Counted from the stretch's first letter, positions 1 to 10,389 are shown. The stretch: 21,000 nt of DNA from Sphacelaria rigidula (GCA_964200075.2 CAXNAA020000475.1:1-21000); one strand, 5' to 3'. A program made the numbers and translations. Notes: generated by a model from the letters alone, not told the origin.

Positions 1-1750
1 CGAAAACAGCCAAACACGCCATTTTGACCGTTTTGGCTCCCGATTTTTCACGCACATCGTTCGGGGGGGGCATTGGCACCCGGGACTCGAAAAAAAACGG
101 ATAAAAAACATGTTACTCGAAAGACATGGCCAGGCGAAAACGGACATTTCGCCTCCAGAAACCGCTTTCTTTTTGTAGGCCATATTTCGCCGAGGTATAC
201 CTGATATAGGAAAAAATTTCAATCGTACCTTATCTGTGCCACCGATCGGCCGAGAACTTACCTCTGCTAGGCCATCGCCCTCTACACTGTGCCAGGGAGT
301 CTACGCGCCAACTCCAACCGGTGCCCACACATTCGGCTCTTTTCCCGCTCATTTGCCTGCCGTTCACGGTCGCCACAACGACCACGCCCCTTTCTCCCCG
401 GAAATGGTTCCCGAGTCTCTCCGCATCGACAAAATAACTGGACTCACAACTCACAACGCGTCGGCCTTTTGTGATACCGGGGTTTGTGAAACACCGTACT
501 GTTCCGATCTCGGGGCTGGTGTCACGGTCAAGCTAGGCTCTTCCGTCACGAACGGGCGGTTGTCACATCATCGATGGTTGGTTCAAGCTAACGGATACAG
601 TACTGGCGGTCAGGCATATACTGCAGAAACAGGAAGAAAACTAATGGGCGTAAGTCGCTGAACGCACGCACACCCCGCCGAACCCGCGTGAATCGTCCTT
701 GAGAGTACTTCAAACTGCTCAATTACCCCGAACATCATGACACCCATTTTCTTCCCTTCTTTTCCGCTGTCGCCATAATGTAGTAGTGGTTGGGCCGCCT
801 AAGAAGTTCACGTTCCTTCAGCTCGTTCGAACTGACGATGTATCGCGAGTTGTGCCAGTAGAGATAACCAGCGTTGTCCTACAAATGTCCATCCTTGATA
901 TTACTTGATTAGAGTGTGCACAACGAGAATCGGATTTAAGGTACGGCTGACGGTCCCGTGTGCTACTCGCGTGCGCAGTTTTCGTCGAAATCGGCGCCAC
1001 AGGAGCTGATTTGGGGTCTGCAAGGGCCACACTTTGATGGGCAGCCATGACGTCATCTACCCCCCCCCCCCGCGATCCATCCGTGAAAGAAACTCATATT
1101 GCAACTCTCACTCTGTTCTATTCTGGAACCAAGTGAAAACTCTGCACAAGGGCGATCAGAGAGGTAAATATCTTCACGTGGGAGCACAACACCGAAAAAT
1201 ATCCGATCGATTATGATAGGAGAAAACTACAGCAACTGCCCCTGTCATTTTCAGACCGTCGTGGTAACGGCCACGCTAAGTCTGGCACTGTGAGGGAGGA
1301 GACGTTGCCCCCTGCTCGAACAGGTCCGCAGTGGTCCTTTACAGAAGACACTCTTCTCCTTGGCTGCGTTGTGCGGTCGCGTCTTGCTCGGCACGGCATA
1401 TAAAACTCGAGGGCATTTGCCTCGAACATATGGAAAACCTCAACTAGTGATTATTTTCCGCCTTGGTGCCCGCCTCGACCAACTGGGGTCCGATGTAAAC
1501 AACAAGGATGGCGAGATCTACTCCTGCCTCGGCGGGGATTTTCCTCTAGAATTGTCATCAGAAAGTGTTCTTGTTTTCGGAATCACTGCAGCATCGTGCA
1601 TAATCATCCTTTCAAGCCATGCAGCGCACAAAACGCCTTGGATCGACGAAATTGCTGCGTCGACACCTACCCGCGGCTTTAGTCCACCCATACGTCAACT
1701 TTCAGTATCATTAAACGGCTGGTGTACTGTGTTGGGGCGCCTAATGCAAT
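1..1750. other. No recognised gene; unique-looking non-coding DNA
   Basis: I see no recognisable protein, RNA gene or repeat array here. Frames of 60-141 codons exist (for example 236-661 plus and 1360-1752 plus), but they overlap frames on the other strand. They contain no family motif and no clear splice structure. Short homopolymers (a G run near 63-70 and a C run near 1063-1072) are the only low-complexity tracts. Confidence 0.5.
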
Positions 1751-2612
1751 AGACAAAAGATTCCATACTGTACGCAGTACATTTTTCGGCCGTGTATTCT
1801 ATTGTCCAGGGTGTGCTAATCTCCGAAGTACCGCTTCTATATTTTTGAAAAGTGGGTAACACCGTACTGTGTACAGTCCTGTGACGGGTGTATAGAGGTT
1901 CTATCATAGGTGGGGCCCAACAGTTTCATGGCACTCTCCGTGGGGGGCGGTACTGAGGCGACCAATTACAGGGCGTGAACCGAATAATGATTGTGACAAA
2001 AAGCGTTATCTTATCCCGACGAGGCATGGCCAATCTACGCTGACTAGACTCCTTGCGAGGTGTTGAGAGGGTCCCACGTGTCGGTCATCCGTGCCGTTGA
2101 TCGATGTTGAAAGTTCCAACTGGGTGTTCACCTTTCAATCCCAAACACAAGGTCAAGCCCAAAGTCAAAGGGCCGGTACGACCTGCAGAACACTGGAGAT
2201 GTTTATTACGTTGCTGCTGGCATACCGTTCATGAGAGCCGCGGTGCTTTGCAGCATAAGAATGGAGAAAGCAGGCGCAAGACCTCCGCCGTCAAACAAGT
2301 TGAAAGAAAAGGAGGCCAAACGCTTTAGCGTGTTTGTTATGGAACACCAGTATTGTTTTGTTCCGTGTTGCCCTGTTGCCTGCTCGGTGTTGTGAGAGCT
2401 AGTTTAAAATAGAAATGCCATAGTACAGTAGTATAGTACACTCACCGCCCAAACTAGACGGATGCTTGCATGTGCATACTACCCTATACAGCATTATACT
2501 GTCTATATGCACCGGCCCTCGGCATGATCATCGAGCAGTGCTGACTGTACTCCTTCCTGTTCGTAGTTTAGTGTCGTGTCCTACCCGAGACAGTCGACAC
2601 AACAATCAACCG

Positions 2613-2653
2613 ACAACAACAACAACAACAACAACAGCAGCAGCAGCAGCAGC
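2613..2653. repeat. CAA/CAG trinucleotide microsatellite
   Basis: About seven CAA units run directly into about six CAG units, giving a compound triplet array of about 41 bp. It falls in frames that would encode poly-Thr or poly-Ala on the plus strand and poly-Val on the minus strand, but no gene is evident around it. Confidence 0.9.
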
Positions 2654-3973
2654 ACTCACATGTACTTTGCCAGTACTCTCATATATACTAGCTATGCAAG
2701 CCTTGCTTGTCACACTGCTCTTGGGCCGCAGAACAGTGCGACAGAGGGTTGATGTTTGACTCGATTCTTCTCGACAGGTCTTCAACAGCCGGCACAAAAG
2801 GGAGTTGTAGAGAGATAGGTGAAACTGTATTCATGCGGTACAGGGGATATACAGCATTACGTTATACATTGTATATCTACGATTTTTCTTGCTTTTGACA
2901 TACAGTGTCGTAACTCTACTGTTGTACTTTGCAATAGTTTTGAACCCAACAAGGTGGCAACACAAAGCGAAGCGCCGCTGCGTTTACACTATACCATACT
3001 AGCTGTGCCGTGCTGGAGACATTTGCCAAGGAGTCTGTGGATAGTCGGGAGCACTACGTTACTGCATTTGCTGTACAATAGGCCATACAGCAGCCACGGT
3101 GCGGTCAGAGCAGTGCAACACCCCGAGCTTCTGGTGTCAGGTCAACAGACGAGCTCAACAGTCAGCTCAGGTAAGTTATCTATCGATATGATATAGTATC
3201 CTAGATTAGTTTGCTTTCAAAAAGACACCAGTACCCTGCTCTTCACCTCATGGTGTGTAACTAGCACCAATTATCCGTGAGTCGGCGTGGGCGGAGTAGC
3301 ATAGCTTTCAACTGTTGGTTCAGAGGAGGGTCGCCTCTTCTTCTCCGCATTTTTGACGTATGTTACTACACCAGTTGTAGTACAGCTTGCATTCTGCCGG
3401 ACATATCTCATCACGAGAAAAAAACAGTCAAATGCCATCCATGACAACCGATCATTCTTTCTTCAGCAACGATTCATCCCAGAATGATCACCGACGCAGA
3501 ATAGCCAATATCAGGCTGCTGAGAGATGAGGACGTGTATGCACATTGCGAATGGACGTTGAGGGGTGCCAATATTGTAGGTGCATGGTGCTTACGGTGAT
3601 TGATGTACAGGAGATGAGGGCAAATGTTGTGGGGGCAGAAAATGCTGAGGGAAGCTCGTTTTGCAGGAAAGCGGGAAGTCTACACCCACAGTTTGTTGAG
3701 TACATTGGACATTCGACGCGCGATGTACAGTAATTGGTTCTTACATGTAATTTTTGTATTGAGCGGCAGTGGCGTTCAGTCAGAGCGCTTCTTCCGCTTT
3801 CTGGACTTCCACTTCAGAGTGACTAATATATCTTCCTTGAAAAACTACATAGTTTATATACCACAGGTGTGCAACGTACCGAGATAGCTCAGACACCAAA
3901 AATCAACTCACCGACAGCGGGTGCATGACCCCTCCTTGCACTGCTTGTTGTTTGCACTGCAGTACTTGTATCT

Positions 3974-4004
3974 GTACCGTACTGGCTGTACTGTTGTACG
4001 GTAC
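3974..4004. repeat. Perfect GTACCGTAC / GTACGGTAC inverted repeat
   Basis: A 9-bp perfect stem (GTACCGTAC at 3974-3982 and its reverse complement at 3996-4004) flanks a 13-base loop that itself contains TGTACTG. It is the densest GTAC cluster in the window. It could be a transcribed hairpin or simply a product of the local GTAC enrichment. Confidence 0.6.
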
Positions 4005-4383
4005 TATCATCCATCTGACCTCATTGAGACTGGCTAGACCTCTCTAGCCGAGGTGTGGTGGAGCAGCATCTATGATGCATGGTGTACCGTGCCGAGGAAT
4101 TCTTATTTCGTTTCTTGAGACAGAAATCCGTACTGTGTCGGGCCGTAGTTCTGTCTGACGTCGGAGGTATCCCCCACACGGCAGGTCTAGCACATCTCAC
4201 AATACATGGGCTTTTGTATGTGCTGAACAGAACCGTACAGTTCAGCACGCAAGAAATTACTGGGTCCCTCGACTCGTGGGATCGAGATGATAGATAAGGT
4301 CTGCCTACTACGCCCCGGCATGATGGCGACTTTCGCCTCGACGTGACAGCAACAAGCCGGACGAGTGTCGCCCGTCGCGGCGC

Positions 4384-4443
4384 GCTGGGCAGTTTACGCA
4401 AGGTAGCTGGGCAGTTTACGCAAGGTAGCTGGGCAGTTTGTGC
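4384..4443 (+). repeat. 22-bp tandem repeat, about 2.7 copies
   Basis: The unit GCTGGGCAGTTTACGCAAGG plus TA starts at 4384, 4406 and 4428. The first two copies are identical. The third diverges after its first 12 bases. Near-perfect identity points to a recent duplication. No gene overlaps it convincingly. Confidence 0.9.
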
Positions 4444-4825
4444 ATCAGAACATGCTAGACTGTACCTCTCGGTCAGCATGTGTGAGATACAAATAGAAGT
4501 AGAATAGTTCAAGGTTTGGATCAGACCAGTACCTCATGTACGGTAGGGCAGTCCGACACTCGACACTTTTGGTACCGTGGGCGTGTGGATGAAGTTGATA
4601 TATACGATGTCTGTGTTGGGCTATTTTCGGAGCTCGATTTCCTGTCCTCTCATGATGTAGCGTCTCACTGCACAGGCTGTACAGTGTTGTCGCCCCATTT
4701 ATTCTGGGCACCAGTCTACACCTTTCGGTACATGTGGGCGCATCAGCCGAGGTCACACAGGAGGAAGGTCAACACAGGAGCGTACAGGGCAGTAGTACCG
4801 ATGTGTATGGGGACAAAACCCTGAT

Positions 4826-4988
4826 CTCCAGAAGAACATATCTCTGCAAATACAGTTGAGTCAAATTTGCGAAAGGCGCGGGACGATTTGGCGCAACTTT
4901 GATCGGCACAAATATGCAGTTTCTAATTTCCAGAAGAATCGCATCTGTGCAAGATACGGTCGAATCATGTTTGCAAGGCACAGCGGGT
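4826..4988 (+). repeat. Diverged direct repeat, about 60-bp copies 102 bp apart
   Basis: A segment beginning CTCCAGAAGAAC at 4826 recurs as TTCCAGAAGAAT at 4928. In both copies it continues through CTGCAAATAC / GTGCAAGATAC and TTTGCGAAAGGCGCGGG / TTTGCAAGGCACAGCGGG. The second copy runs directly into the tRNA-like segment, so this may be the 5' flank or part of the same mobile element. Confidence 0.55.
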
Positions 4989-4989
4989 A

Positions 4990-5064
4990 GCCCCGGTGGC
5001 TCAGTTGAAAACCTCGAAACTTTTGACGGTTGGGACGTGGGTTCAAATCTCGGAGCGATCTGGG
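4990..5064 (+). ncRNA. tRNA-like pol III promoter, probable SINE head
   Basis: TGGCTCAGTTG at 4997-5007 fits the tRNA internal A box (TRGYNNANNNG). GTTCAAATC at 5041-5049 fits the B box. The 33-bp spacing between them is what a tRNA gene would have, and a TTTT tract follows near 5057-5060. The T-arm can form imperfectly (GTGGG with CTCGG), but the seven bases before position 8 do not pair with the expected 3' acceptor strand and I cannot form a good D or anticodon stem. It is therefore not a functional tRNA. A tRNA-derived SINE head or a decayed tRNA pseudogene fits best. An A-rich segment at about 5167-5182 could be a tail. Confidence 0.45.
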
Positions 5065-5260
5065 ATTTTCCTCACACCATGCCCAACAGTGAAGAGCGAC
5101 TACATCGTGGGTACACAAAAGGCGACTCGATGGTCGACAAGGGAAAAGGACTGCACAACATCTGGCGATAAAAAATAAAGGAAAACACCGCAGAAGTAAA
5201 CTAGAGAAAAATACAGGCTGGTTCACGCTTATCACTCATAATTGTGTCAACAGCAAATGT

Positions 5261-5885
5261 CTTCCGCAATACCTACCCAATAGTCGCATACATGATATCA
5301 TTCTGACCGCCATGGACAGCGGAAGAGCGTGACATAGCCGGATTTGTGTGTAAGACCATAGTGGTAGCGCTAAGGGCGAAAAGGTATATCGACCAATCAG
5401 CGCCCGTCAAACCGTTCCGAGATCAAAAATACGAATGCGAAGCCCATTTTTCACCCAATCTCCACATGATTCAAATCGTAGTAACCGTCATCGGCTCGGG
5501 AATCGAACGAAAAAAACATATTTGAAAATAGTTGCTACGGGGGTCGAATTATACCCGGAACCGTGATGTTTCGGTGATGTCGGGTGTTGGGTCGTCTAAT
5601 TTCCATTCATGATGCGCACGAAAGTCCCGGCGAGCCTCGTGACGGTGTCCCCTATATCTGTTGTAGAGAAGCTCAGACCGCCCTCAAACTTGGCAGTTCC
5701 GTAGGTATTAGTGCTCTAGATGGAAATAATTGTATTCTTGTCAATATTTCATGGTTTCTCCGCTCTTTACCGGCTTCCGGGGGTCCCAGTATGAAGACCC
5801 GCCAGGAGGCGATACAGAATGCCCCAAGAGAAAAGTAATAAAACGATGCCTCCCGGGAGAGTCCCAGGAACACATGTTCAACGTT
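5261..5885 (+). repeat. Dispersed repeat family 1, copy A
   Basis: This roughly 625-bp segment matches 13801-14465 in the same orientation along its whole length with many substitutions. Shared stretches include CCGCAATACCTACC, CCGCCATGGACAGC, ACGAAAAAAACA, AAGCTCAGA followed by CCCTCAAACTTGGC, and GACCCGCC. The frames in the two copies do not encode similar proteins, so it is a non-coding mobile element remnant. No terminal inverted repeats or target duplication were recognised. The 3' part carries CCGGCTTCCGGGGGTCCCAG, which resembles the core of the fold-back elements described elsewhere. A fold-back element follows within about 100 bp. Confidence 0.8.
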
Positions 5886-5989
5886 TGGTGAAGAAACTCG
5901 AAAACCTCATCCCAGAAACCGTTTCGATACTATAACCAAGTAGTCAGGAGTTGCACGTTTCAAGGCCACGCCCTCCGCAAACGCGCAAA

Positions 5990-6190
5990 CCTTGACGCCA
6001 TTATTAGGAGTCAGATCCTGAAACTTTGCACAAATATGTCATGTATCATTTCGCAACTTTCGATGGACGCTGTTTATTTACTTCCTGAGTTTTTCACCGT
6101 TTTTCGGGGGTGCGACGGGATCCAAGTCGATTTTCGAAGTAGTCTCCATACTGGGACCCCGGAAAACCGGCACTACAATGTTCTTACTCA
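5990..6190. repeat. Fold-back element, degenerate copy
   Basis: TTTTTCACCGTTTTTCGGGGG near 6090-6110 is complementary to CTGGGACCCCGGAAAACCGG near 6151-6170, giving an imperfect stem with a loop of about 40 bases. Upstream, GGAGTCAGATCCTGAAACTT matches the GGAGCTAGACTCTGAAAATT core of the element at 14736-15000 and GGAGTTAGACCCTGAAATTC at 17164. It lies just downstream of dispersed repeat copy A, as its relative lies just downstream of copy B. Confidence 0.55.
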
Positions 6191-6360
6191 TTTATTCGTA
6201 AACAAGCTGTCGCCGCTTAACCCAAGGAAGGGCCCTACATGATTTCGTCGTAAAAGTCGATCAACTGATCCTTGAAATCCAGGATTCTCATCTCCCGCGC
6301 TACGGAGTTTGTTGAAACGATAGTTGATACGAGACAATCACATTATGCAAGGTTGTGTTC

Positions 6361-6800
6361 TGTAGGGTATGAGATTCCTTACAGCAACTGAAAAACTGCC
6401 CGGTATCGGTGTAAACGTCTTACAGAACGACAGAACTTGTTGGGTAGGGTATGGGAGGCTTGCAAAACTTACAGAGTGTCGGGTAGGGTATGGAGGCTGC
6501 ACAGAAAACCGCATCCCCAACCGGGTATGTTATCAGGAGAATACCCGTGCCCCTGTTAACGGTACGGGAGGCTTGGAAAATTCACAGAACTATCGGGTAA
6601 GGGTATGAAAGCCTCACAGAGTTTACAGAACTGTCGGGTAATGGTATGGATGGTTTACAGAAAACCGTAGCCTCACCAGGGTATTTTTGTACAGGTATGT
6701 ATACCCGTGCTCCGGTTACGGGTAAGGGAGGCTTACAGAACACACAGAACTACCGGGTACGGGTTTGGTAGGCTCACAGGAGTCACAGAACCGTACCCTC
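6361..6800 (+). repeat. Diverged minisatellite, about 40-bp unit
   Basis: The unit is roughly TCGGGTAAGGGTATGGGAGG followed by CTTACAGAACTTACAGAACTG. It recurs near 6439, 6478, 6594, 6634 and 6756 with substitutions and indels. A higher-order unit of about 156 bp is visible: AAAACCG at 6505 and 6661 is followed in both cases by related sequence that contains ATACCCGTGC and then ACGGGAGGCTT or AAGGGAGGCTT. The array ends about 20 bp before the stop of the minus-strand coding fragment. Confidence 0.8.
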
Positions 6801-6822
6801 TCATAGAGTACATGAAGGAGCT

Positions 6823-7200
6823 TTAACGGCTGTCCGCTCTCTGGAAGCCCCTCGGCACCACAAAATCGTCGATGGCCTTGACGACTTCTGGTGGCAGCTC
6901 ATACTCTCTGCCGTTCATGTCGATAACGGCCTGGGGTTTGGTGACAACGGCACAAGCACCATCAACGTCGATGGCTTAGGTCTTGCTACTTTGTCCTCCT
7001 GGTGGCGGAGATGACCCGCCCCCGCTCGAGCCACCTCTCGAGTCTTGCGATACGTCGTAACCCGTAAGATGTGACCCGTTAGATTTCAAACTAAGGACTG
7101 TTGCAACTGTGAAAATCGTTGCTGCGCAGTTTTGAATGAAGGAAATGGGTGGGTTGCTTGATGGGAGGTACGTGTTCAGATCATGACGCTGTGTTTGGAT
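6823..7200 (-). pseudogene. Coding-like fragment with one in-frame stop, unknown product
   Basis: On the minus strand, the frame from 7200 down to the TAA at 6823-6825 is open apart from one TAA at 6976-6978. The last 50 codons read AIDVDGACAVVTKPQAVIDM, then NGREYELPPEVVKAIDDFVV, then PRGFQRADSR. Third positions are strongly G/C (GTC, GCC, CAG, GAC), unlike the surrounding AT-richer DNA, which favours real coding ancestry. The part upstream of the stop is Ser/Gly/Pro-rich (DSRGGSSGGGSSPPPGGQSS), as in a linker. It has no suitable start codon upstream, so it may be a terminal exon of a spliced gene or the decayed end of a retroelement protein. The internal stop might also lie in an intron: CCTAAG just before AIDVDG could be a 3' splice site. 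I do not recognise the family. Confidence 0.4.
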
Positions 7201-7203
7201 TTA

Positions 7204-9060
7204 ACCTATACCCATATCTCCATCTCCCCAAGGTTTGTTCATATACATTCGTTCATACCCATGCCGCTAATGAAGCAAAGTGAAGCACAAGTTGCACAAC
7301 CTTGACTTCACGAATACCGGGACGGGACGTCAAGTGGAACTTGTCTTAAGGTGTATATGAGTACATCGGTACAGAGCTCGCATGTAGTTACCCGTGTCCA
7401 ACACTGACTTCACCCTAGTGTTTTTTTTTCTGTTTTTCAGAGACGAGAGGAAGGCTGATTGATGTAGTTGAATTTCGAAGCAAGTACGGTACCCAAATGT
7501 CAATTGTTGTTATAATCTGTCTCACGTGCGGCATTCAGCGACATTGTGCACCGAAAGAGCATTACGAGGCCCATACAGCTTGGATTCGCAGACATGAGCT
7601 GTGTGCGGCGAAGGCTGCGTGCTCACCCTCTGTGTTGCTTTCAGACACGCTTTGGTCGCATCATGTCTTGTCAGATCCCCCGCCCAGTGTCGACAATGTC
7701 TTGACAATATCTTGATAATATAGGGTTTCATATGCAGGAGTTTTCCAGATTGGTATCCTCCGTGTCACCACAGCTGGACTCAAGGCGACTTACTCATTGT
7801 GCTTGAGTGACATCAGTAATATCATTTGCCAATCTCGACTAGTGCAGAAATTGGAGTATTGTGACCCTTGAGCAGAATATAATTTCCACCTATAGGAACG
7901 AGAGAGAAACCCTTGCCTTGGGCAGGCAAGACATATATCCATCCATATATCTCTCAGTGCACCGAGATGGAAGAGCTAAGTGAATGGCGAAACCATAGGG
8001 GATGAAAACCAAACTATTGCGAGGAGCTACTAACCCAGTCTTGAGCTTGGTCGATGGCTGATGTGTACCCCTAATATTACTGCTAGTACGCCCTACCGGT
8101 ATGTCCAGCGACAGTAAATATTAGACATCGTATATTAGACAGTACAGCGTGAGTTCTGTCCAACGGCATTTCAGATTTCAGAGTGGAAATGTCCGAAAAG
8201 TACATTTGTTATGCCAGTTTTGGGGAGATGTCCATCGTCAATTTTCGCGCTGTGATGGTTAGAGACGAGCTGTACGTCCTGGAAGAAGTGACTATTTGAT
8301 GGTCATATTCTATAGGTATATATCTGTAGATAGCTGTGATTGCGTGCTCCATCGCGTCTATTGACTCTTTTTTAGTTTCTGGAGAATAATAAACAACTTG
8401 ACACTGGTTCAGGCAGAACGCACTACGGTACAGCCGAAGAACAGCGAATGACAAATTCCAAAGGTGCAGTATCGAACTGTTCCCCAGTACCGTGCAATAA
8501 TATCGTACAGTCGAGTGTTGCAACTAAAGTATAGTACCTTACGGTGGTACATGTTTATTTATAGTCGTACACATAACGGGTGAGTATCTCTCGTCTTTTT
8601 CATGCCAACCCCGCGCGAGTTTTGAAGTAGCTGCGCAAGAAGTTACTGCACTACTCGGCTCGGGTCCGGTCTGTGCTGTGCTGTGCTGTGCTGTGCTGTG
8701 CTGTGCTCTCATGAGACTGCTACTGCGATTTCAAACAACTTAAATGCCTCCTGCCATATTATTGTGTGTAACTGGACGTACTTCCTTGCATGCATATTGG
8801 GAGGGTCGGGCGTTTCCATGAATCTTTGTGTGCCTGATTGCCAGGATTATTTCAACCTGAGCGCGGGTCTTGAAGATATGGCTAATGCAGGGGGGCAGGG
8901 GGTGGGGGGTGCAGAACTTGCTAGTGTTAATGCAATTGAAACCAACCTTTATGGGCACACAAGCGACCTTTCTTTAATCAGATGAGAGAAATGAGTAGCA
9001 GATAAGTCAAGAAGCAGCTTTGATTGGTCCACACATTGCGCCGCTGCGACATAGACAGCT
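7204..9060. other. No recognised gene
   Basis: About 1.86 kb without a supportable gene. Frames at 7497-7715, 8209-8523 and 8683-8985 are short, overlap frames on the other strand and show no motif. The only clear structure is a pentanucleotide array near 8671-8707. GTAC-type words cluster again at about 8480-8560. Confidence 0.45.
8671..8707 (+). repeat. CTGTG pentanucleotide microsatellite
   Basis: Seven perfect tandem copies of CTGTG (equivalently TGTGC) end in CTGTGCTCTC. The array is perfect and therefore probably young and length-variable. Confidence 0.9.
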
Positions 9061-9068
9061 GCTACCGA
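9061..9068. repeat. Left target-site duplication of the hAT-like element
   Basis: GCTACCGA lies immediately outside the CAGGG terminus. Its partner GCTACCGC is at 10382-10389. Eight bases is the hAT-typical length, and the single mismatch suggests an insertion that is not brand new. Confidence 0.8.
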
Positions 9069-10381
9069 CAGGGTTGCACATCGGATATCGATAATGGATA
9101 CGATTTCGATAAAAATCGGCGTATGCCATATCGTTATCGGAGCGTAGAAAACCAATACATGTTATATGTATCAAAATCGAATATCGATACGCTCGATACG
9201 CTCGATATTTCTGTTCATTTTTCGTCACATTAGCTCAATTTCTCGAAACCGTCGTCACAGGAAACGCAGGGGGTGGTATTTCCCGAACGGCAGACCCCCA
9301 GTTGATGTGCAACCCCGCCCCCCCCCCCCATCCCTCACTTTACAAGGTCCCCTTCACACACCACACACCGCTGGTGCCTCGTGGGTTTGATGATATGACT
9401 CAGCGGGGGTGTTTACCAACGGTAACATACGGTTGGCGTGGCGGAGTAGATATGAGGTCACGATCAATGCAAAGCTGCAGATAACAGTGGTGGACACTGT
9501 CCTTTGGAGTATGAGGAGATGGCACTGTCGCTTTGCCTTTCCTTTATGTCTGACGAGTGTTAGATTTATTTTCCCCTCCATCCATTAGTCTGGAAATTCT
9601 AGTTTTTGCAAGCTTCGTGGGGTTTTTTTATCGGTTGGTGACATACGATTATACATTTTTTGGGATCCAAAAATGAAAAACTTGACGCATGCTGCCCACG
9701 TTTTCTGTTATTGGTAGTGAAGAACGTTGAAAAAAACGAGCTCGCGGTTGACTTTGTGCACGTTCGAGGTTTGACACCTTTTCCTTTTCTAATGAATGGG
9801 CAGAGTCGAGGTATGCGCTCATTCGATGAACACACACAGAATAATGACCGTAGACACGAAAACAGCATAACTATCTCTGGCACGGCGACGAAAGATATTC
9901 GCAAGACAGCTGTATCATCACATGCCGCCGCTGCTATGATGTCAATTGCACACTACCCGCTGCTGTACATCATGTTCCGACGGCTGTCCACTGAAAACTA
10001 CCGCAAGGTGCGTGAGATACCACACCGTCAGTAGCGATTTTCAAGGCTCGATTACTTTTTCTCGACGAGATGGTTGCAACGCCACCCAGTTCAGCCCTGG
10101 CATCGCTTCTGGTGAGGAGTAAATGGGCTTCAAAAATCTGTCTAGGGGATGTGGTATCTTATGCGACCTACAATAGTGAGTGAGGATGTCAGTGTGCAAG
10201 TGTACAGCTCGGTCTTGTACACTGCAGCCGTGCCAAAACAGCCGTATCGTATCGAATATCGATACTCGATACCTATCGTGTAATTTTCGGAAAATCGACA
10301 AAAATATCGATATCGGCGGTTGTGGTTCGATATTCTAAGAATATCTATCGAACTTCATTCTCGGTCCGATATGCAACCCTG
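9069..10381. mobile_element. Non-autonomous hAT-like DNA transposon
   Basis: The element is 1,313 bp. Its left end is CAGGGTTGCACATCGGA (9069-9085) and its right end, read on the minus strand from 10381, is CAGGGTTGCATATCGGA: 17-bp terminal inverted repeats with one mismatch. The flanks are GCTACCGA (9061-9068) and GCTACCGC (10382-10389), an 8-bp target-site duplication matching at 7 of 8 bases. An 8-bp duplication with CAGGG-type ends is the hallmark of the hAT superfamily. Subterminal regions on both sides are packed with ATCGATA / TATCGAT words (9083-9215 and 10240-10375), as expected for transposase-binding repeats. The interior (about 9240-10230) has only two overlapping opposite frames (9660-10034 plus and 9599-9904 minus). 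Neither shows a hAT DDE core, a BED zinc finger or a hATC dimerisation domain, so mobility would need a transposase supplied elsewhere. Confidence 0.85.
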
Positions 10382-10389
10382 GCTACCGC
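10382..10389. repeat. Right target-site duplication of the hAT-like element
   Basis: GCTACCGC directly follows the terminal ...GCAACCCTG and repeats the left flank GCTACCGA in direct orientation with one difference. Confidence 0.8.

Larger units (their letters stand above)
1751..4380. other. GTAC-rich intergenic or intronic DNA
   Basis: No gene was recognised. The stretch is strikingly rich in GTAC-containing words (GTACTGTAC, GTACAGTA, ACCGTAC and similar), for example near 1767-1885, 2420-2445, 3722-3735, 3960-4010, 4080-4130 and 4230-4245. The same words recur near 4530-4750, 8480-8560 and 12110-12150. Open frames are short and overlap on both strands. My impression that such words are common in brown-algal non-coding DNA is recollection, not something shown by this window. 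Confidence 0.4.

Noticed and set aside
1-150. Possible distant fold-back copy (TTTTTCACG followed by a G run and CACCCGGGACTCG)
   Set aside because: Similarity to the stem at 6090-6170 is short and low-complexity, and the window edge cuts off any left arm.
236-661. 141-codon plus-strand open frame
   Set aside because: No family motif, overlaps other frames on both strands, no splice or codon-bias support.
1360-1752. 130-codon plus-strand open frame
   Set aside because: It contains a plausible-looking stretch but no recognisable domain; third-position composition does not stand out from the neighbourhood.
4990-5064. Functional tRNA gene
   Set aside because: A and B boxes fit, but the acceptor strands do not pair and the D and anticodon arms are poor.
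6361-6800. CRISPR-like regular repeat
   Set aside because: Units are contiguous and diverged with no constant repeat and variable spacer structure; it is a minisatellite in a eukaryotic context.
9660-10034. 124-codon frame inside the hAT-like element, considered as a transposase remnant
   Set aside because: No BED finger, no DDE core and no hATC-like C-terminus can be seen, and a minus-strand frame overlaps it.
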